A stretch of 64,000 nucleotides of DNA, from positions 222,406-286,405 of the forward strand of contig CABMPD010000002.1 of the NCBI GenBank assembly GCA_902388455.1, written 5' to 3'. The notes under the pieces are model-generated. The model saw only the letters and a list, made by a program, of their open reading frames with translations. It did no database searches and was not told the DNA's origin. Position numbers and translations under genes: made by a program. The stretch comes from an uncultured Alistipes sp. (lineage in GTDB: Bacteria > Bacteroidota > Bacteroidia > Bacteroidales > UBA932). Each line of letters opens with the position of its first letter. Within the stretch, counting starts at the first letter, position 1. Shown piece by piece: positions 44,113-54,044 of the stretch.

Positions 44113-47100
44113 ATGTCATTCGCCCACCTGCATGTCCATACCCAGTATTCGATTCTCGACGGTCAGTCCAAGATAGGGGACCTGATCGATACTGCCGTGG
44201 CCAACGGTCAGCCGGCCCTGGCTATCACCGATCACGGGAACATGTTCGGTGTGAAGGAGTTCCTGGATACGGTGGCCAAGAAAGGTGTTCCGCTGAAGCC
44301 CATCGTGGGCTCGGAGTTCTATGTGGCCGGGGCGAGCCGCTTCGACCGCAAGGGCCGCGAGGACCAGAGCTCCTACCACCTGATCATGCTGGCCAAGAAC
44401 ATGGACGGCTATCACAACCTCATCAAGCTCTCGTCCAAGGCCTACATCGAGGGCTTCTACTACAAGCCGCGCATCGACCACGAGCTGATAGAGCAGTACC
44501 ACGAGGGGGTCATCTGCTGCTCGGCCTGTCTGGGCGGCGAGGTGCCTCAGGCCATCATGGAGGGAAAGCCGGAGGAGGCGGAGCGTATAGCGGCGTGGTA
44601 CAAGTCCATCTTCGGGGACGACTATTATTTAGAGGTGCAGCGCCACGAGACCGACGTGCCCGGGGCGGAGAAGAGCACCTTCGAGCACCAGCAGCAGGTC
44701 AATGCGGTGATCTTTCAGATAGCTGAGAAACTGGGTATCAAGGTGGTGGCCACAAACGACGTGCACTTCGTGCGCAAGGAGGACGGCCCGGCCCATGACC
44801 GCCTTATCTGCATCAGCACCAATTCCGACTTCGACGACCCCAAGCGCCTGCGCTACACCCAGCAGGAATACCTCAAGTCCACCGAGGAGATGTCGGCCAT
44901 CTTCGCCGACCATCCCGAGGTGATTTCCAATACCTTAGAGATCGTGGACAAATGCGAGGTGCTGAACCTCAACCACGACCCCATTCTCCCGGTATTCCCC
45001 CTCCCGGAGGGATTTACCGATTCCAACGACTACCTGCACCACCTCACCTACGAGGGGGCGCACCGCCGCTACGGGGAGGACATACCCGAGGCCACGAGGG
45101 AGAGGATTGACTTCGAGCTGGCGACCATCAAGAAGATGGGATTCCCCGACTATTTCCTGATAGTCCAGGATTTTATCAAGGCTGCCAGGGACATGGGCGT
45201 GTGGGTGGGGCCCGGACGAGGCTCCGCTGCCGGTTCGGTGGTGGCCTACTGCCTTACGATTACCAATATTGACCCGATAAAGTACGACCTCCTGTTCGAG
45301 CGTTTCCTGAACCCTGACCGTATCTCCATGCCCGATATCGACATCGACTTCGACGACGAGGGCCGCTACCGGGTATTCAAGTACGTGGAGGACAAGTACG
45401 GCAAGGACCACGTCTCGCACGTGATTACCTTCGGTACGATGGCCACCAAGAGCGTCATCCGTGACGTGGGCCGCATCCAGAAGCTGGCCTTGGACCAGAC
45501 CGACCGACTGGCCAAGCTGGTGCCGCGCAAGATTACCGTGCAGAAGGAGAAGGAGGTGGATGACCCCGACCATCCCGGGCAGAAGAAGAAGGTGATGGAG
45601 CCCAAGGATGTGGACCCGACGATCAAGCTCTGCCTGGAGAAGGTGCCCGAGTTCAAGGAGGCCTTCAACAGCGGCGACCAGCTGGTCCACGACACCCTTA
45701 TGTACGCCGAGCGCTTAGAGGGGACGGTCCGCAATACCGGCGTGCATGCCTGTGCCACCATCATCGGCCGCGATGACCTTACGAACTTTATCCCGCTGAG
45801 TACGGCCAAGGACAAGGAGACCGGCAAGGACATCCTCGTCTCGCAGTTCGAGGGCAGCCTCATCGAGTCGGCGGGCATGCTGAAGATGGACTTCCTCGGG
45901 CTGAAGACCCTGACTATATTGAAAGACACGGTGGAGAACATCCGGCAGTCCCGGGGAGTGGACCTGGATGTCAATACCATACCGATAGACGATGCCGAGA
46001 CCTACGCGCTGTTCTCGCGGGGCGATACGATAGGCGTGTTCCAGTTCGAGTCCGAGGGTATGCAGAAGTGGCTCATCGAGCTGCAGCCTTCGAGGTTCGA
46101 GGATCTCATCGCGATGAACGCCCTCTACCGCCCGGGCCCTATGGACTACATCCCCGACTTTGTAGCCCGCAAGCACGGCCGGAGCAAGATCGAGTACGAC
46201 CTGCCCGACATGGAGGAGTACCTGCACGACACCTACGGCGTGACCGTCTACCAGGAGCAGGTCATGCTGCTGTCCCAGAAGCTGGCCGGGTTCACCAAGG
46301 GTAAGGCCGACAAGCTGCGTAAGGCGATGGGAAAGAAGCAGATCAAGGTCATGGCCGAACTCAAGGACGAGTTCTTCGCCGGAGGTCTGGCGCACGGACA
46401 TCCCGAGGCTATACTCAACAAGATATGGAACGACTGGGAGGCATTCGCATCCTACGCCTTCAACAAGTCCCACGCCACCTGCTACGCATGGGTCGGCTAC
46501 CAGACCGGCTACCTCAAGGCCCACTACCGCGCCGAGTACATGGCCGCCGTCCTGAGCAACAACCTCAACAACATCGACGAGATCACCAAGTTCATGGATG
46601 ACTGCCGGCGCAACGGGATGAAGATTCTCGGGCCGGATGTCAACGAGAGCTACACCAAGTTCACCGTCAACAAGGACGGCAACATCCGCTTCGGCATGGC
46701 CGGCATCAAGGGCATCGGCATCGGAGCGGTGAACAGCATCATAGAGGAGCGCCGCAACAACGGCCCTTTCAACGACATTTTCAACTTTATGGAGCGCGTC
46801 CCTTCCACATCTGTCAATAAGAAAGGCATAGAGGCCCTGGCATACTCCGGAGCATTCGACTCCTTCCCTGAGATCAACCGCGGCTCCTTTGCGATGGACG
46901 CCGGCAAGGGGGAGACCTGCCTGGACCTGCTGATACGCTACGGCTCATTGTACCAGAAGTCGGTCGAGTCCATGAAAGGCAGCCTCTTCGGCAGCGCTCC
47001 GATAGATACCGCCCGTCCTCCGCTCCCGGTCCTGCCGGAATTGGACCAGATAGAGATTCTCAAGAAGGAGAAGGAACTGGTGGGAATGTACATCTCGGCC

Positions 47101-47751
47101 CATCCCCTCGACCGCTTCCGCTTTGAGATAGAGCATTTTACCACATTGGACCTGCCTTCCTGGAATGATTACGTGGATAGGGTGAGCGCGAGCCGCAACC
47201 GGGAGGATTTCGATAAGGACCAATGGATTGCGGGGCTTGTCAGCAGCGTGGAGGTCAGGCCCAAGGCCAATGGCAACGGGGTGTTTTGCCGTCTGACGAT
47301 AGAGGACTTCAAGGGGTCAACGACATTTGCCCTCTTCGACAAGGATTACGAGGCGGTCAGCGGCTATCTCCGTCCGCACGAGTTCCTGCTGATGCGGGTC
47401 TACGTCGCCCCGCGGTTCAGGAATGTCGGGGATAAGGACAATAAAGTGCTGGAAATCAACGGCGTCCGCACTAAGGTCCGCGCCGTCTCCCTTTTAGCCA
47501 ATGTCCGTGAGTCGATGGTCCGTGAGCTCATCATCGACCTGCCGCTGGAGAAGATCGACGAGGCTCTGCGCAAGGGGCTCAAGAAGGCCCTTTCCCGCAG
47601 CAAGGGCCGCTCCCGTGTGACTCTCAACGTCTACGACGCTCAGGACAAGGTCAATGCGGAGTTCATCTCCCGTAAATATAGCGTCACTGCTACGGACGAG
47701 CTCCTGGAGTGGCTGGGCGCGTCCGGACTGCATTACCGTATCAATAAGTAA
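44113..47751 (+). CDS. dnaE: DNA polymerase III subunit alpha
   Basis: The replicative polymerase subunit, 1212 residues, of the DnaE1 type. The N-terminal PHP domain begins FAHLHVHTQYSILDG. The C-family polymerase core has GRGSAAGSVVAYCL, and PDIDIDFDDEGRYRV supplies the catalytic aspartates (D408, D410; D412 adjacent). MDFLGLKTLTILKDTV and NALYRPGPMDYIPDFV are further core motifs. The fingers, the HhH region and an OB domain near residues 1035-1110 (WIAGLVSSVEVRPKANGNGVF) follow. No intein or split is seen. It has its own promoter and is 12 bp upstream of fbp. Confidence 0.97.
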   Translation: MSFAHLHVHTQYSILDGQSKIGDLIDTAVANGQPALAITDHGNMFGVKEFLDTVAKKGVPLKPIVGSEFYVAGASRFDRKGREDQSSYHLIMLAKNMDGYHNLIKLSSKAYIEGFYYKPRIDHELIEQYHEGVICCSACLGGEVPQAIMEGKPEEAERIAAWYKSIFGDDYYLEVQRHETDVPGAEKSTFEHQQQVNAVIFQIAEKLGIKVVATNDVHFVRKEDGPAHDRLICISTNSDFDDPKRLRYTQQEYLKSTEEMSAIFADHPEVISNTLEIVDKCEVLNLNHDPILPVFPLPEGFTDSNDYLHHLTYEGAHRRYGEDIPEATRERIDFELATIKKMGFPDYFLIVQDFIKAARDMGVWVGPGRGSAAGSVVAYCLTITNIDPIKYDLLFERFLNPDRISMPDIDIDFDDEGRYRVFKYVEDKYGKDHVSHVITFGTMATKSVIRDVGRIQKLALDQTDRLAKLVPRKITVQKEKEVDDPDHPGQKKKVMEPKDVDPTIKLCLEKVPEFKEAFNSGDQLVHDTLMYAERLEGTVRNTGVHACATIIGRDDLTNFIPLSTAKDKETGKDILVSQFEGSLIESAGMLKMDFLGLKTLTILKDTVENIRQSRGVDLDVNTIPIDDAETYALFSRGDTIGVFQFESEGMQKWLIELQPSRFEDLIAMNALYRPGPMDYIPDFVARKHGRSKIEYDLPDMEEYLHDTYGVTVYQEQVMLLSQKLAGFTKGKADKLRKAMGKKQIKVMAELKDEFFAGGLAHGHPEAILNKIWNDWEAFASYAFNKSHATCYAWVGYQTGYLKAHYRAEYMAAVLSNNLNNIDEITKFMDDCRRNGMKILGPDVNESYTKFTVNKDGNIRFGMAGIKGIGIGAVNSIIEERRNNGPFNDIFNFMERVPSTSVNKKGIEALAYSGAFDSFPEINRGSFAMDAGKGETCLDLLIRYGSLYQKSVESMKGSLFGSAPIDTARPPLPVLPELDQIEILKKEKELVGMYISAHPLDRFRFEIEHFTTLDLPSWNDYVDRVSASRNREDFDKDQWIAGLVSSVEVRPKANGNGVFCRLTIEDFKGSTTFALFDKDYEAVSGYLRPHEFLLMRVYVAPRFRNVGDKDNKVLEINGVRTKVRAVSLLANVRESMVRELIIDLPLEKIDEALRKGLKKALSRSKGRSRVTLNVYDAQDKVNAEFISRKYSVTATDELLEWLGASGLHYRINK

Positions 47752-47763
47752 CCCAAAACTTTT

Positions 47764-49740
47764 ATGACAAAAGACGTAAAATATCTGGAACTGCTTTCCA
47801 GAAGTTTTCCGACCATTCAGGCGGCCAGTACCGAGATTATCAATCTCGAGGCTATTCTCAATCTTCCCAAGGGTACGGAACATTTCATGACCGACCTTCA
47901 CGGAGAGTACGATGCCGTACAGCATGTGCTGCGCAATGCATCCGGTGCGATCAAGCGCAAGGTGGACGAGCTTTTCGGTCTTCAGCTCAAGGAGACCGAG
48001 AAGAAGGATCTATGTACTCTGATTTACTATCCTGAGTTGAAACTCAAGCAGGTCAAGGCTCAGGAGACGGATATGTCGGAATGGTACAAGGTCAATATCG
48101 CCAATCTGGTGAGGGTGGTGGAGACCGCCGCTTCGAAGTACACCCGTTCCAAGGTGAGGAAGGCTCTGCCTCCGGAGTACTCCTATATCATAGAGGAACT
48201 GATACACGAGTCTCCGAGCGACAACAACAAGCACGAATACATCTACGCTATCCTGAATACCATCATCGCCACCGGCTCGGCTGACAAGTTCATCTGTGCC
48301 ATGGCCTATGTGATTCAGCGGCTGACCATAGACTCCCTGCACATAATCGGTGACATATATGACAGGGGACCGGGAGCGCACCGGATTATGGATGTGCTCT
48401 GCGATTACCACAATGTGGATTTTCAGTGGGGCAATCACGACCTGATCTGGATGGGAGCCGCCGCCGGCAGTGCAGCCTGTATGGCCAACGTGCTCCGCGT
48501 CAGTCTACGGTATGCCAATCTGGAGACCCTCGAGGAGGGTTACGGCATAAATCTTCTTCCCCTGGCCACTTTCGCCATGGCTACTTATGGAGATGATCCG
48601 TGCGCCTGCTTCCGGCCCAAGCTGGATGCTGACTCCAAGTACGATGAGAAGACAGTAGACCTTATAGCCCAGATGCATAAAGCTATATCCATCATACAGT
48701 TCAAGCTTGAGGGAGAGGTTATCGCCCGCCGCGCGGAATTCGGTATGGAGGACCGCAGGCTGCTGGACAAGATAGACTTCGGACGCGGGACTGTCCGGAT
48801 AGGGGATAAGGACTATGTCATGAAGGATATGAATTTTCCTACCGTAGACCCTTCGGACCCTTACCGCTTGACGGAGGAGGAAAGCGCTGTGGTGACCAAG
48901 CTGATGAGCAGTTTTACCAGCAATACCCAGCTCGACCGTCACGTACACTGTCTCTATTCCAAAGGCTCTCTCTATCTGGTGCGCAATTCCAATCTGCTCT
49001 TCCACGGGGCCATGCCTCTGAATGAGGACGGATCATTCCACGAAATCAGCGTGCTCGGCCGACCCTATAGCGGCAAGGCCCTCTTCGACATGATAGACAA
49101 GGTGGTGCGGGCAGCTTATTATGAGGACAAGGATGAAGAGTACCGTAACTATGCACGGGATTTCGTCTGGTTCCTCTGGTGCGGACCGTACGCTCCACCC
49201 TTCGACAAAGACAAGATGGCTACATTCGAGCGCTATTTTATCGCCGAGAAGGAGACGCACAAGGAGAAGCACGGATGGTATCTTCAGTACAGGGACGACA
49301 AGGATGTGTGTGAGAGAATCCTGGCGGAGTTCGGACTTGCCGGAGAGCATACCCACATCATCAACGGTCACGTGCCGGTCAAGACCATCAAGGGAGAGTC
49401 GCCCATCAAGGCCGGGGGCAAGCTGCTGGTCATTGACGGAGGCTTCTCCAAACCCTATCAGGCCGAGACAGGAATAGCGGGCTACACTCTGATTTACAAT
49501 TCACACGGTCTGATGCTGGCCCAGCACGAACCGTTCCATTCCATAGAGGAAGCTGTTCGCGACGGGGTGGACATCCGCTCATTTACGACGGTAGTGGAAT
49601 ATGTCAATAACAGAATGAAAGTAGGTGATACAGACGTAGGTAAAGTGTTACGGGAACAGGTGTCAGACCTGCTGAGCCTGCTGGAGGCCTACAGGGAGGG
49701 AGTCGTTTTTGAGAAAAATATTCCGGCCAATCGCAAATAA
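47764..49740 (+). CDS. fbp: Fructose-1,6-bisphosphatase, class III
   Basis: This gluconeogenic enzyme removes the C1 phosphate of fructose 1,6-bisphosphate. The 658 residues match the long class III (FBPase III) enzymes of Firmicutes and Bacteroidota. Metallophosphatase ligands are visible in MTDLHGEYDA (D44, H46), GDIYDRGPGAHR (G196-D197) and GNHDLIWMG (G223-D226). INGHVPVKTIKGESPIKAGGKLLVIDGGF marks the C-terminal part of the site. It lies 12 bp after dnaE, so it can be co-transcribed. Confidence 0.95.
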   Translation: MTKDVKYLELLSRSFPTIQAASTEIINLEAILNLPKGTEHFMTDLHGEYDAVQHVLRNASGAIKRKVDELFGLQLKETEKKDLCTLIYYPELKLKQVKAQETDMSEWYKVNIANLVRVVETAASKYTRSKVRKALPPEYSYIIEELIHESPSDNNKHEYIYAILNTIIATGSADKFICAMAYVIQRLTIDSLHIIGDIYDRGPGAHRIMDVLCDYHNVDFQWGNHDLIWMGAAAGSAACMANVLRVSLRYANLETLEEGYGINLLPLATFAMATYGDDPCACFRPKLDADSKYDEKTVDLIAQMHKAISIIQFKLEGEVIARRAEFGMEDRRLLDKIDFGRGTVRIGDKDYVMKDMNFPTVDPSDPYRLTEEESAVVTKLMSSFTSNTQLDRHVHCLYSKGSLYLVRNSNLLFHGAMPLNEDGSFHEISVLGRPYSGKALFDMIDKVVRAAYYEDKDEEYRNYARDFVWFLWCGPYAPPFDKDKMATFERYFIAEKETHKEKHGWYLQYRDDKDVCERILAEFGLAGEHTHIINGHVPVKTIKGESPIKAGGKLLVIDGGFSKPYQAETGIAGYTLIYNSHGLMLAQHEPFHSIEEAVRDGVDIRSFTTVVEYVNNRMKVGDTDVGKVLREQVSDLLSLLEAYREGVVFEKNIPANRK

Positions 49741-49744
49741 GTGC

Positions 49745-49752
49745 TACATTTG
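49745..49752 (+). promoter_or_regulatory. TAnnTTTG -7 promoter box for the AspT-like transporter
   Basis: TACATTTGCGC lies 24 bp before the transporter ATG, directly after the fbp stop codon. Confidence 0.65.
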
Positions 49753-49775
49753 CGCTCCATTTTTGAGAATTAGGT

Positions 49776-51431
49776 ATGAACTGGTTGGATTCCCTTCTGT
49801 TCTCAGATAGCGTGGCGCATGCGATTCTGATTATTTCCATTGTAATTGCGCTGGGGATTATGCTGGGCAAGATCAAGGTCTTCGGCATATCCCTCGGGGT
49901 GACGTGGATACTCTTCGTCGGTATCATCCTGTCCCATTTCGGATTTACCATCAATCCGTCGGTCCGCGGGTTCGTAAGTGACCTCGGCCTGATTCTCTTC
50001 GTCTTCTCCCTTGGTCTGCAGGTCGGACCCGGATTCTTCGCTTCCTTCAAGGAGGGAGGGCTCAAGCTTAACATGCTGGCAGTGCTCATAGTGGTGCTCG
50101 GCGTGGGCATTACCGTGGCGATACATTTCATTACCGGAACGCCTATGCCCACCATGGTGGGCGTGATGTCGGGAGCCGTGACCAATACCCCCGGCCTTGG
50201 TGCCGCGCAGCAGACCGTGACCGACATGACCGGATCGCTCGACCAGACCATTGCCATGGGATATGCGGTGGCCTATCCGCTCGGAGTTGTGGGAGTGATT
50301 CTCACCCTGCTCGGAGTGCGTGCGTTCTTCCGCATCAATATAAACAAGGAGAAAGAGAAGGTGCACAATCAGGAGACCAATCCTGACAGCGCCTGCAAGA
50401 TAGCTGTAGAGGTACGCAACGAGGCCATCTGCGGCCGGACCATCCGGGAGGTGGACGAGCTGCTGGCCAGGCATTTCGTGGTGTCCAGGCAGTATCATCC
50501 GGACGGGCACATGGAGATTCCGACCTCGGATTCGGTCGTCGGAATGGGGGACAAGCTGCTGGTCATAACCTCCGCTGCCAATGCCGAGGTCGTGAGCGCT
50601 TTCATAGGCCGTCGTCTTGAAATGGACCAGGCTACATGGGAGAAGCTGGATACCAATCTTGTTTCCCGCCGCCTGGTGGTCACTAACAGTTCTGTTAACG
50701 GAAAGAGCCTCGGAGAGTTGAACATCCGGGCCCACTTCGGTCTGAACATCACCCGCGTCAACCGTGCGGGCATCGACCTGACGGCTTCGCCCGGACTGCA
50801 TCTGCAGCTCGGGGACCGTATCATGGTCGTGGGTGCCCAGAGCGCCATTGACAAGGTGGCCCGTCTGGTCGGCAACCAGGCCAAGAAGCTCCGTGAGCCC
50901 AAGCTCATCCCCATATTCATCGGTATATTCTTCGGCATCATAGTGGGATCCATCCCCATCATGCTCCCCGGCCTGGGACAGCCCCTGAAGCTCGGTCTGG
51001 CCGGAGGTTCGCTGGTAGTGGCCATTCTGATTGCCCGCTTCGGCCCCAACTTCGGTATGGTGACCTACACCACCGCCAGCTCCAACATGATGCTTCGCGA
51101 GGTGGGTATCGCCCTCTTCCTGGCCGCTGTGGGACTCGGTGCCGGTGAGGGCTTCGTGGACGCGGTGCTCGGAGGCGGTTACATGTGGATACTCTACGGT
51201 TTCCTTATCACGGTGATTCCCCTGATTATCGTCTGCATCCTGGCCCGCGCGGTCTTCAAGTTCGACTACTTCGCCATCTCGGGTCTGGTCTGCGGCTCGC
51301 ATACCAACCCTACGGCCCTGGCCTTCATGAACACCACCTTCGATGAGTCCAGGATAGCGGTGGCCTACGCGACGGTCTACCCCCTGGCGATGTTCCTGAG
51401 GGTGATAGTGGCGCAGCTGATGGTTTTGTAA
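49776..51431 (+). CDS. AspT/YidE-YbjL duplication-family transporter with two TrkA_C domains
   Basis: A 551-residue inner-membrane protein. The N-terminal membrane half has about five helices (HAILIISIVIALGIMLGKI, FVSDLGLILFVFSLGLQVGPGFF). Two cytosolic RCK/TrkA_C modules follow (residues about 205-285 and 290-375, each with a GDKLLV or GDRIMVVG strand). The C-terminal membrane half repeats the first (GTGEGFVDAV-like GLGAGEGFVDAVLGG, SGLVCGSHTNPTAL). The internal repeat and TNTPGLGA motif are typical of the aspartate:alanine exchanger family. The substrate is unknown. Confidence 0.88.
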   Translation: MNWLDSLLFSDSVAHAILIISIVIALGIMLGKIKVFGISLGVTWILFVGIILSHFGFTINPSVRGFVSDLGLILFVFSLGLQVGPGFFASFKEGGLKLNMLAVLIVVLGVGITVAIHFITGTPMPTMVGVMSGAVTNTPGLGAAQQTVTDMTGSLDQTIAMGYAVAYPLGVVGVILTLLGVRAFFRININKEKEKVHNQETNPDSACKIAVEVRNEAICGRTIREVDELLARHFVVSRQYHPDGHMEIPTSDSVVGMGDKLLVITSAANAEVVSAFIGRRLEMDQATWEKLDTNLVSRRLVVTNSSVNGKSLGELNIRAHFGLNITRVNRAGIDLTASPGLHLQLGDRIMVVGAQSAIDKVARLVGNQAKKLREPKLIPIFIGIFFGIIVGSIPIMLPGLGQPLKLGLAGGSLVVAILIARFGPNFGMVTYTTASSNMMLREVGIALFLAAVGLGAGEGFVDAVLGGGYMWILYGFLITVIPLIIVCILARAVFKFDYFAISGLVCGSHTNPTALAFMNTTFDESRIAVAYATVYPLAMFLRVIVAQLMVL

Positions 51432-51452
51432 AATATTAAGTTTGTTATAGAT

Positions 51453-52553
51453 ATGTCTCTCAAATGCGGTATAGTAGGACTCCCCAACGTGGGCAAGTCG
51501 ACCCTCTTCAACTGTATCAGCTCGGGCAAGGCCCAGGCTGCCAACTTCCCTTTCTGCACCATCGAGCCCAATATCGGCTCCACTACGGTGCCGGATCCCC
51601 GGCTCCAGGTGCTGGAGTCGCTGGTGCATCCCAAACGGGTAGTGCCTGCAACGGTGGAGATAGTCGACATCGCCGGCCTGGTCAAAGGTGCCAGCAAGGG
51701 TGAGGGCCTCGGCAACCAGTTCTTAGCCAATATCCGCGAGACCGACGCCATCCTGCACGTGCTCCGCTGCTTCGACGACCCCAACGTCACCCATGTGGAC
51801 GGCAGCGTGGACCCGGTGAGGGACAAGGAGATCATCGACCTCGAGCTGCAGCTCAAGGACCTCGAGACCGTCGAGAGCCGCCTGGGCAAGCTCCAGAAAC
51901 AGGCCACGGGTGGGGATAAGCATGCCAAGAAGGCCTGTGAGGTGCTCGTGCGCTACCGCGAGGCCCTGCTGGCCGGCCGCTCCGCCCGTACCGTGGTGCT
52001 GGAGAATCCGGAGGAGGAGAAGATAGCCCATGAGTTCTTCCTGCTCACCGCCAAGCCCGTGCTCTACGTCTGCAATGTGGATGAGACATCGGCTGCCAGT
52101 GGTAATGCCTACGTGGACCGCGTTCGTGAGGCCGTCGCCGGAGAGAACGCCGGAGTGCTGGTCATCGCCGCCAAGATCGAGTCCGAGATAGCCGAGCTCG
52201 AGAGTTACGACGAGCGCCAGATGTTCCTCGAGGAGCTGGGCCTGGAGCACTCGGGCATCGAGCGCCTGGTCCGCGCCGCCTACGACCTGCTCGGCCTGCG
52301 CACCTACTTCACCGCCGGCGAGCCCGAGGTCCGCGCCTGGACCATCAACAAGGGCGACAAGGCTCCCCGCGCCGCCGGAGTCATCCACACCGACTTCGAG
52401 AAGGGCTTCATCCGCGCCGAAGTCATCAAGTACGACGACTTCGTCAAATACGGCTCCGAAGCCGAATGCCGCGCCGCCGGCAAGCTCGCCGTCCAGGGCA
52501 AGGACTACGTCGTTGAGGACGGCGACATCATGCACTTCCTCTTCAACGTCTGA
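51453..52553 (+). CDS. ychF: Redox-regulated P-loop ATPase YchF
   Basis: A universal Obg-related ATPase of 366 residues that binds ribosomes and affects translation and oxidative-stress response. The P-loop is VGLPNVGKSTLF near residues 8-19, followed by VPATVEIVDIAGLVKGASKGEGLGNQFL and ILHVLRCFDDPNV. The G4-like NVDE (LYVCNVDETSA) replaces NKxD, which explains the ATP preference. The C-terminal TGS domain ends VVEDGDIMHFLFNV. It starts 21 bp after the transporter gene and is followed by a tandem repeat array. Confidence 0.96.
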   Translation: MSLKCGIVGLPNVGKSTLFNCISSGKAQAANFPFCTIEPNIGSTTVPDPRLQVLESLVHPKRVVPATVEIVDIAGLVKGASKGEGLGNQFLANIRETDAILHVLRCFDDPNVTHVDGSVDPVRDKEIIDLELQLKDLETVESRLGKLQKQATGGDKHAKKACEVLVRYREALLAGRSARTVVLENPEEEKIAHEFFLLTAKPVLYVCNVDETSAASGNAYVDRVREAVAGENAGVLVIAAKIESEIAELESYDERQMFLEELGLEHSGIERLVRAAYDLLGLRTYFTAGEPEVRAWTINKGDKAPRAAGVIHTDFEKGFIRAEVIKYDDFVKYGSEAECRAAGKLAVQGKDYVVEDGDIMHFLFNV

Positions 52554-52676
52554 CATATACGCCTCCAGCAACTTTTCCGATACCCGCCCCATCCGCACCC
52601 GCCCTTTCTCCTTGACACATCGGCGTTTCATCGGCTTTTGAAGTCTGCGTCCTGCACCTCTTTCCACCACCTCTTT

Positions 52677-53241
52677 CCACAACGGCACCGAATCGTGGGA
52701 AATGCTGCCGTTGCGGTGAAGTCTCATCGTGCCTACCTTGTCTGCGGACGCTCCAGAGGCACCTTCTTGCTTTCTCCCCTTCCACAACGGCAGCGAATCG
52801 CGGGAAATGCTGCCGTTGCGGTGAAGCGTCATCGTGCATACCTTGTCCACGGACGCTCCAGAGGTACCTCCTTGCTTTCTCCTCTTCCACAACGGCACCG
52901 AATCACGGAAAACGCTGCCGTTGCGGTGAAACGTCATCGTGCATACCTTCTCTACGACCGCTCCAGAGGCACTTCCTTGCTTTCTCCTCTTCCACACCGG
53001 CACCGAATCACGGAAAACGCTGCCGTTGCGGTGAAGCGTTATCGTGCATACCTTCTCTACGACCGCTCCAGAGGCACTTCCTTGCTTTCTCCTCTTCCAC
53101 AACGGCACCGAATCACGGAAAATACTGTCGTTGCGGCGAAGTCTCATCGTGCATACCTTGTCTACGATCGCTCCAGAGGCACCTTCTTGCTTTCTCCCCT
53201 TCCACAACGGCACCGAATCGCGGGAAATGCTGCCGTTGCGG
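52677..53241. repeat. Tandem array, six copies of a 105-bp hairpin repeat
   Basis: Copies begin at 52677, 52782, 52887, 52992, 53097 and 53202, an exact 105-bp period. Each opens with a hairpin CCACAACGGCA ... TGCCGTTGCGG with about 18 nt in the loop. The spacer is also conserved (GTCATCGTGC, TACGACCGCTCCAGAGGCA, CTTGCTTTCTCC). Because 105 is a multiple of three, long frames stay open on both strands (a rightward one from 52638 to 53348, for example), but they have no recognisable domain or start signal. Two hairpins of the same family, also 105 bp apart, occur at 57.2-57.35 kb. Confidence 0.88.
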
Positions 53242-53692
53242 CGGACTGTCACTTCCCACGTTTCTGTATCATAAGCGCTTCATTCATCAGTATCGTACAC
53301 TACATCTGTCTGCAATCGCACCGCGATTCCACTAATCATAGTAGTTGAAATTGAATCGCTGTATATCAACTATTTAGTAATGACGATCTTGTTTAGTGAT
53401 TCTAAAAAGCACCATTTAGGCACCATAGTGTCCCACTCAACAAACTTCCGGGTCGGATTCTCTTGATTATAAGGTGAGTACATACAACTTTCCGTTTAGT
53501 GAACTTCTTCACAAGAAATACAGTCCGATCATACTCCCTCCAATATTTACTTGTGAGATAAATTCCTGACATAGATACACAGCAGCATTCTAGCCCAATC
53601 AGAGACTAATTTGGCGATGGTCCCGTGTCACAAATCGAGCCACACAATCTTCTCCCTACCTTGTTCTGAACCTGGGGAATTCGCGCCCCTTG
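53242..53692. other. AT-rich segment without an intact gene
   Basis: No complete coding sequence is seen. On the minus strand fragments such as LVSDWARMLLCIYVRNL and TRKFVEWDTMVPKW can be read in changing frames. The segment may therefore be a decayed mobile-element gene, but no family was recognised. Confidence 0.35.
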
Positions 53693-53732
53693 GTAGAAGG
53701 TGCCGATGAAAGTGGCGATTCATCGTCACCTT
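53693..53732. repeat. GTAG-footed AAGGTG hairpin, copy 1
   Basis: GTAG at 53693-53696 precedes the stem AAGGTGccGATGA (53697-53709), which pairs with TCATCgtCACCTT (53720-53732). The stem ends are the same as in the RAYT-flanking hairpins. Confidence 0.75.
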
Positions 53733-53808
53733 CCGGCGCATGCATCTGTGCTACCCCGTCCGCAGGTGCTTCTGGCGGCCATGCCTTCGTGCCCCTTGGT
53801 AGAAGGTG

Positions 53809-53848
53809 CCGATAAAAGAGGCGATTCATCGTCACCTTCCGGCACTCG
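53809..53848. repeat. GTAG-footed AAGGTG hairpin, copy 2
   Basis: Second direct copy, 116 bp from the first, again with GTAG directly before the AAGGTG arm. The flanking words CCCCTTGGTAG and CACCTTCCGGC are also repeated. The 53733-53808 spacer has no gene. Confidence 0.75.
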
Positions 53849-54004
53849 CGGCTATGAGTGTCACGGGATGTGAGCCGGTCTGCTGTTGTTCCGCAAATTC
53901 ATCGCATCTGTTTTGTCGGCCACAGTGCAATTCGTGGTTGCCCCCAGAGAATTTCTACAGACCGGTTTGTTAGTTGACCGGTGTAGAATCCCGCAGATTT
54001 TCAT

Positions 54005-54012
54005 TAAATTTG
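54005..54012 (+). promoter_or_regulatory. TAnnTTTG -7 promoter box for the DUF1648 protein
   Basis: TAAATTTGC lies 33 bp before the chosen ATG at 54045. Confidence 0.55.
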
Positions 54013-54044
54013 CTGGGCATTGTAAAACCTTGTAAATTCCTGCT

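Noticed and set aside
52677-53241. CRISPR array
   Set aside because: The regular hairpin repeats look CRISPR-like, but the spacers are conserved between copies, the unit is too long and no cas gene is present.
52638-53348. Open frame of 236 codons (and a longer one on the other strand) through the 105-bp array
   Set aside because: The frame stays open because the repeat length is a multiple of three. There is no promoter box, ribosome site or recognisable domain, and the conserved feature is the hairpin.
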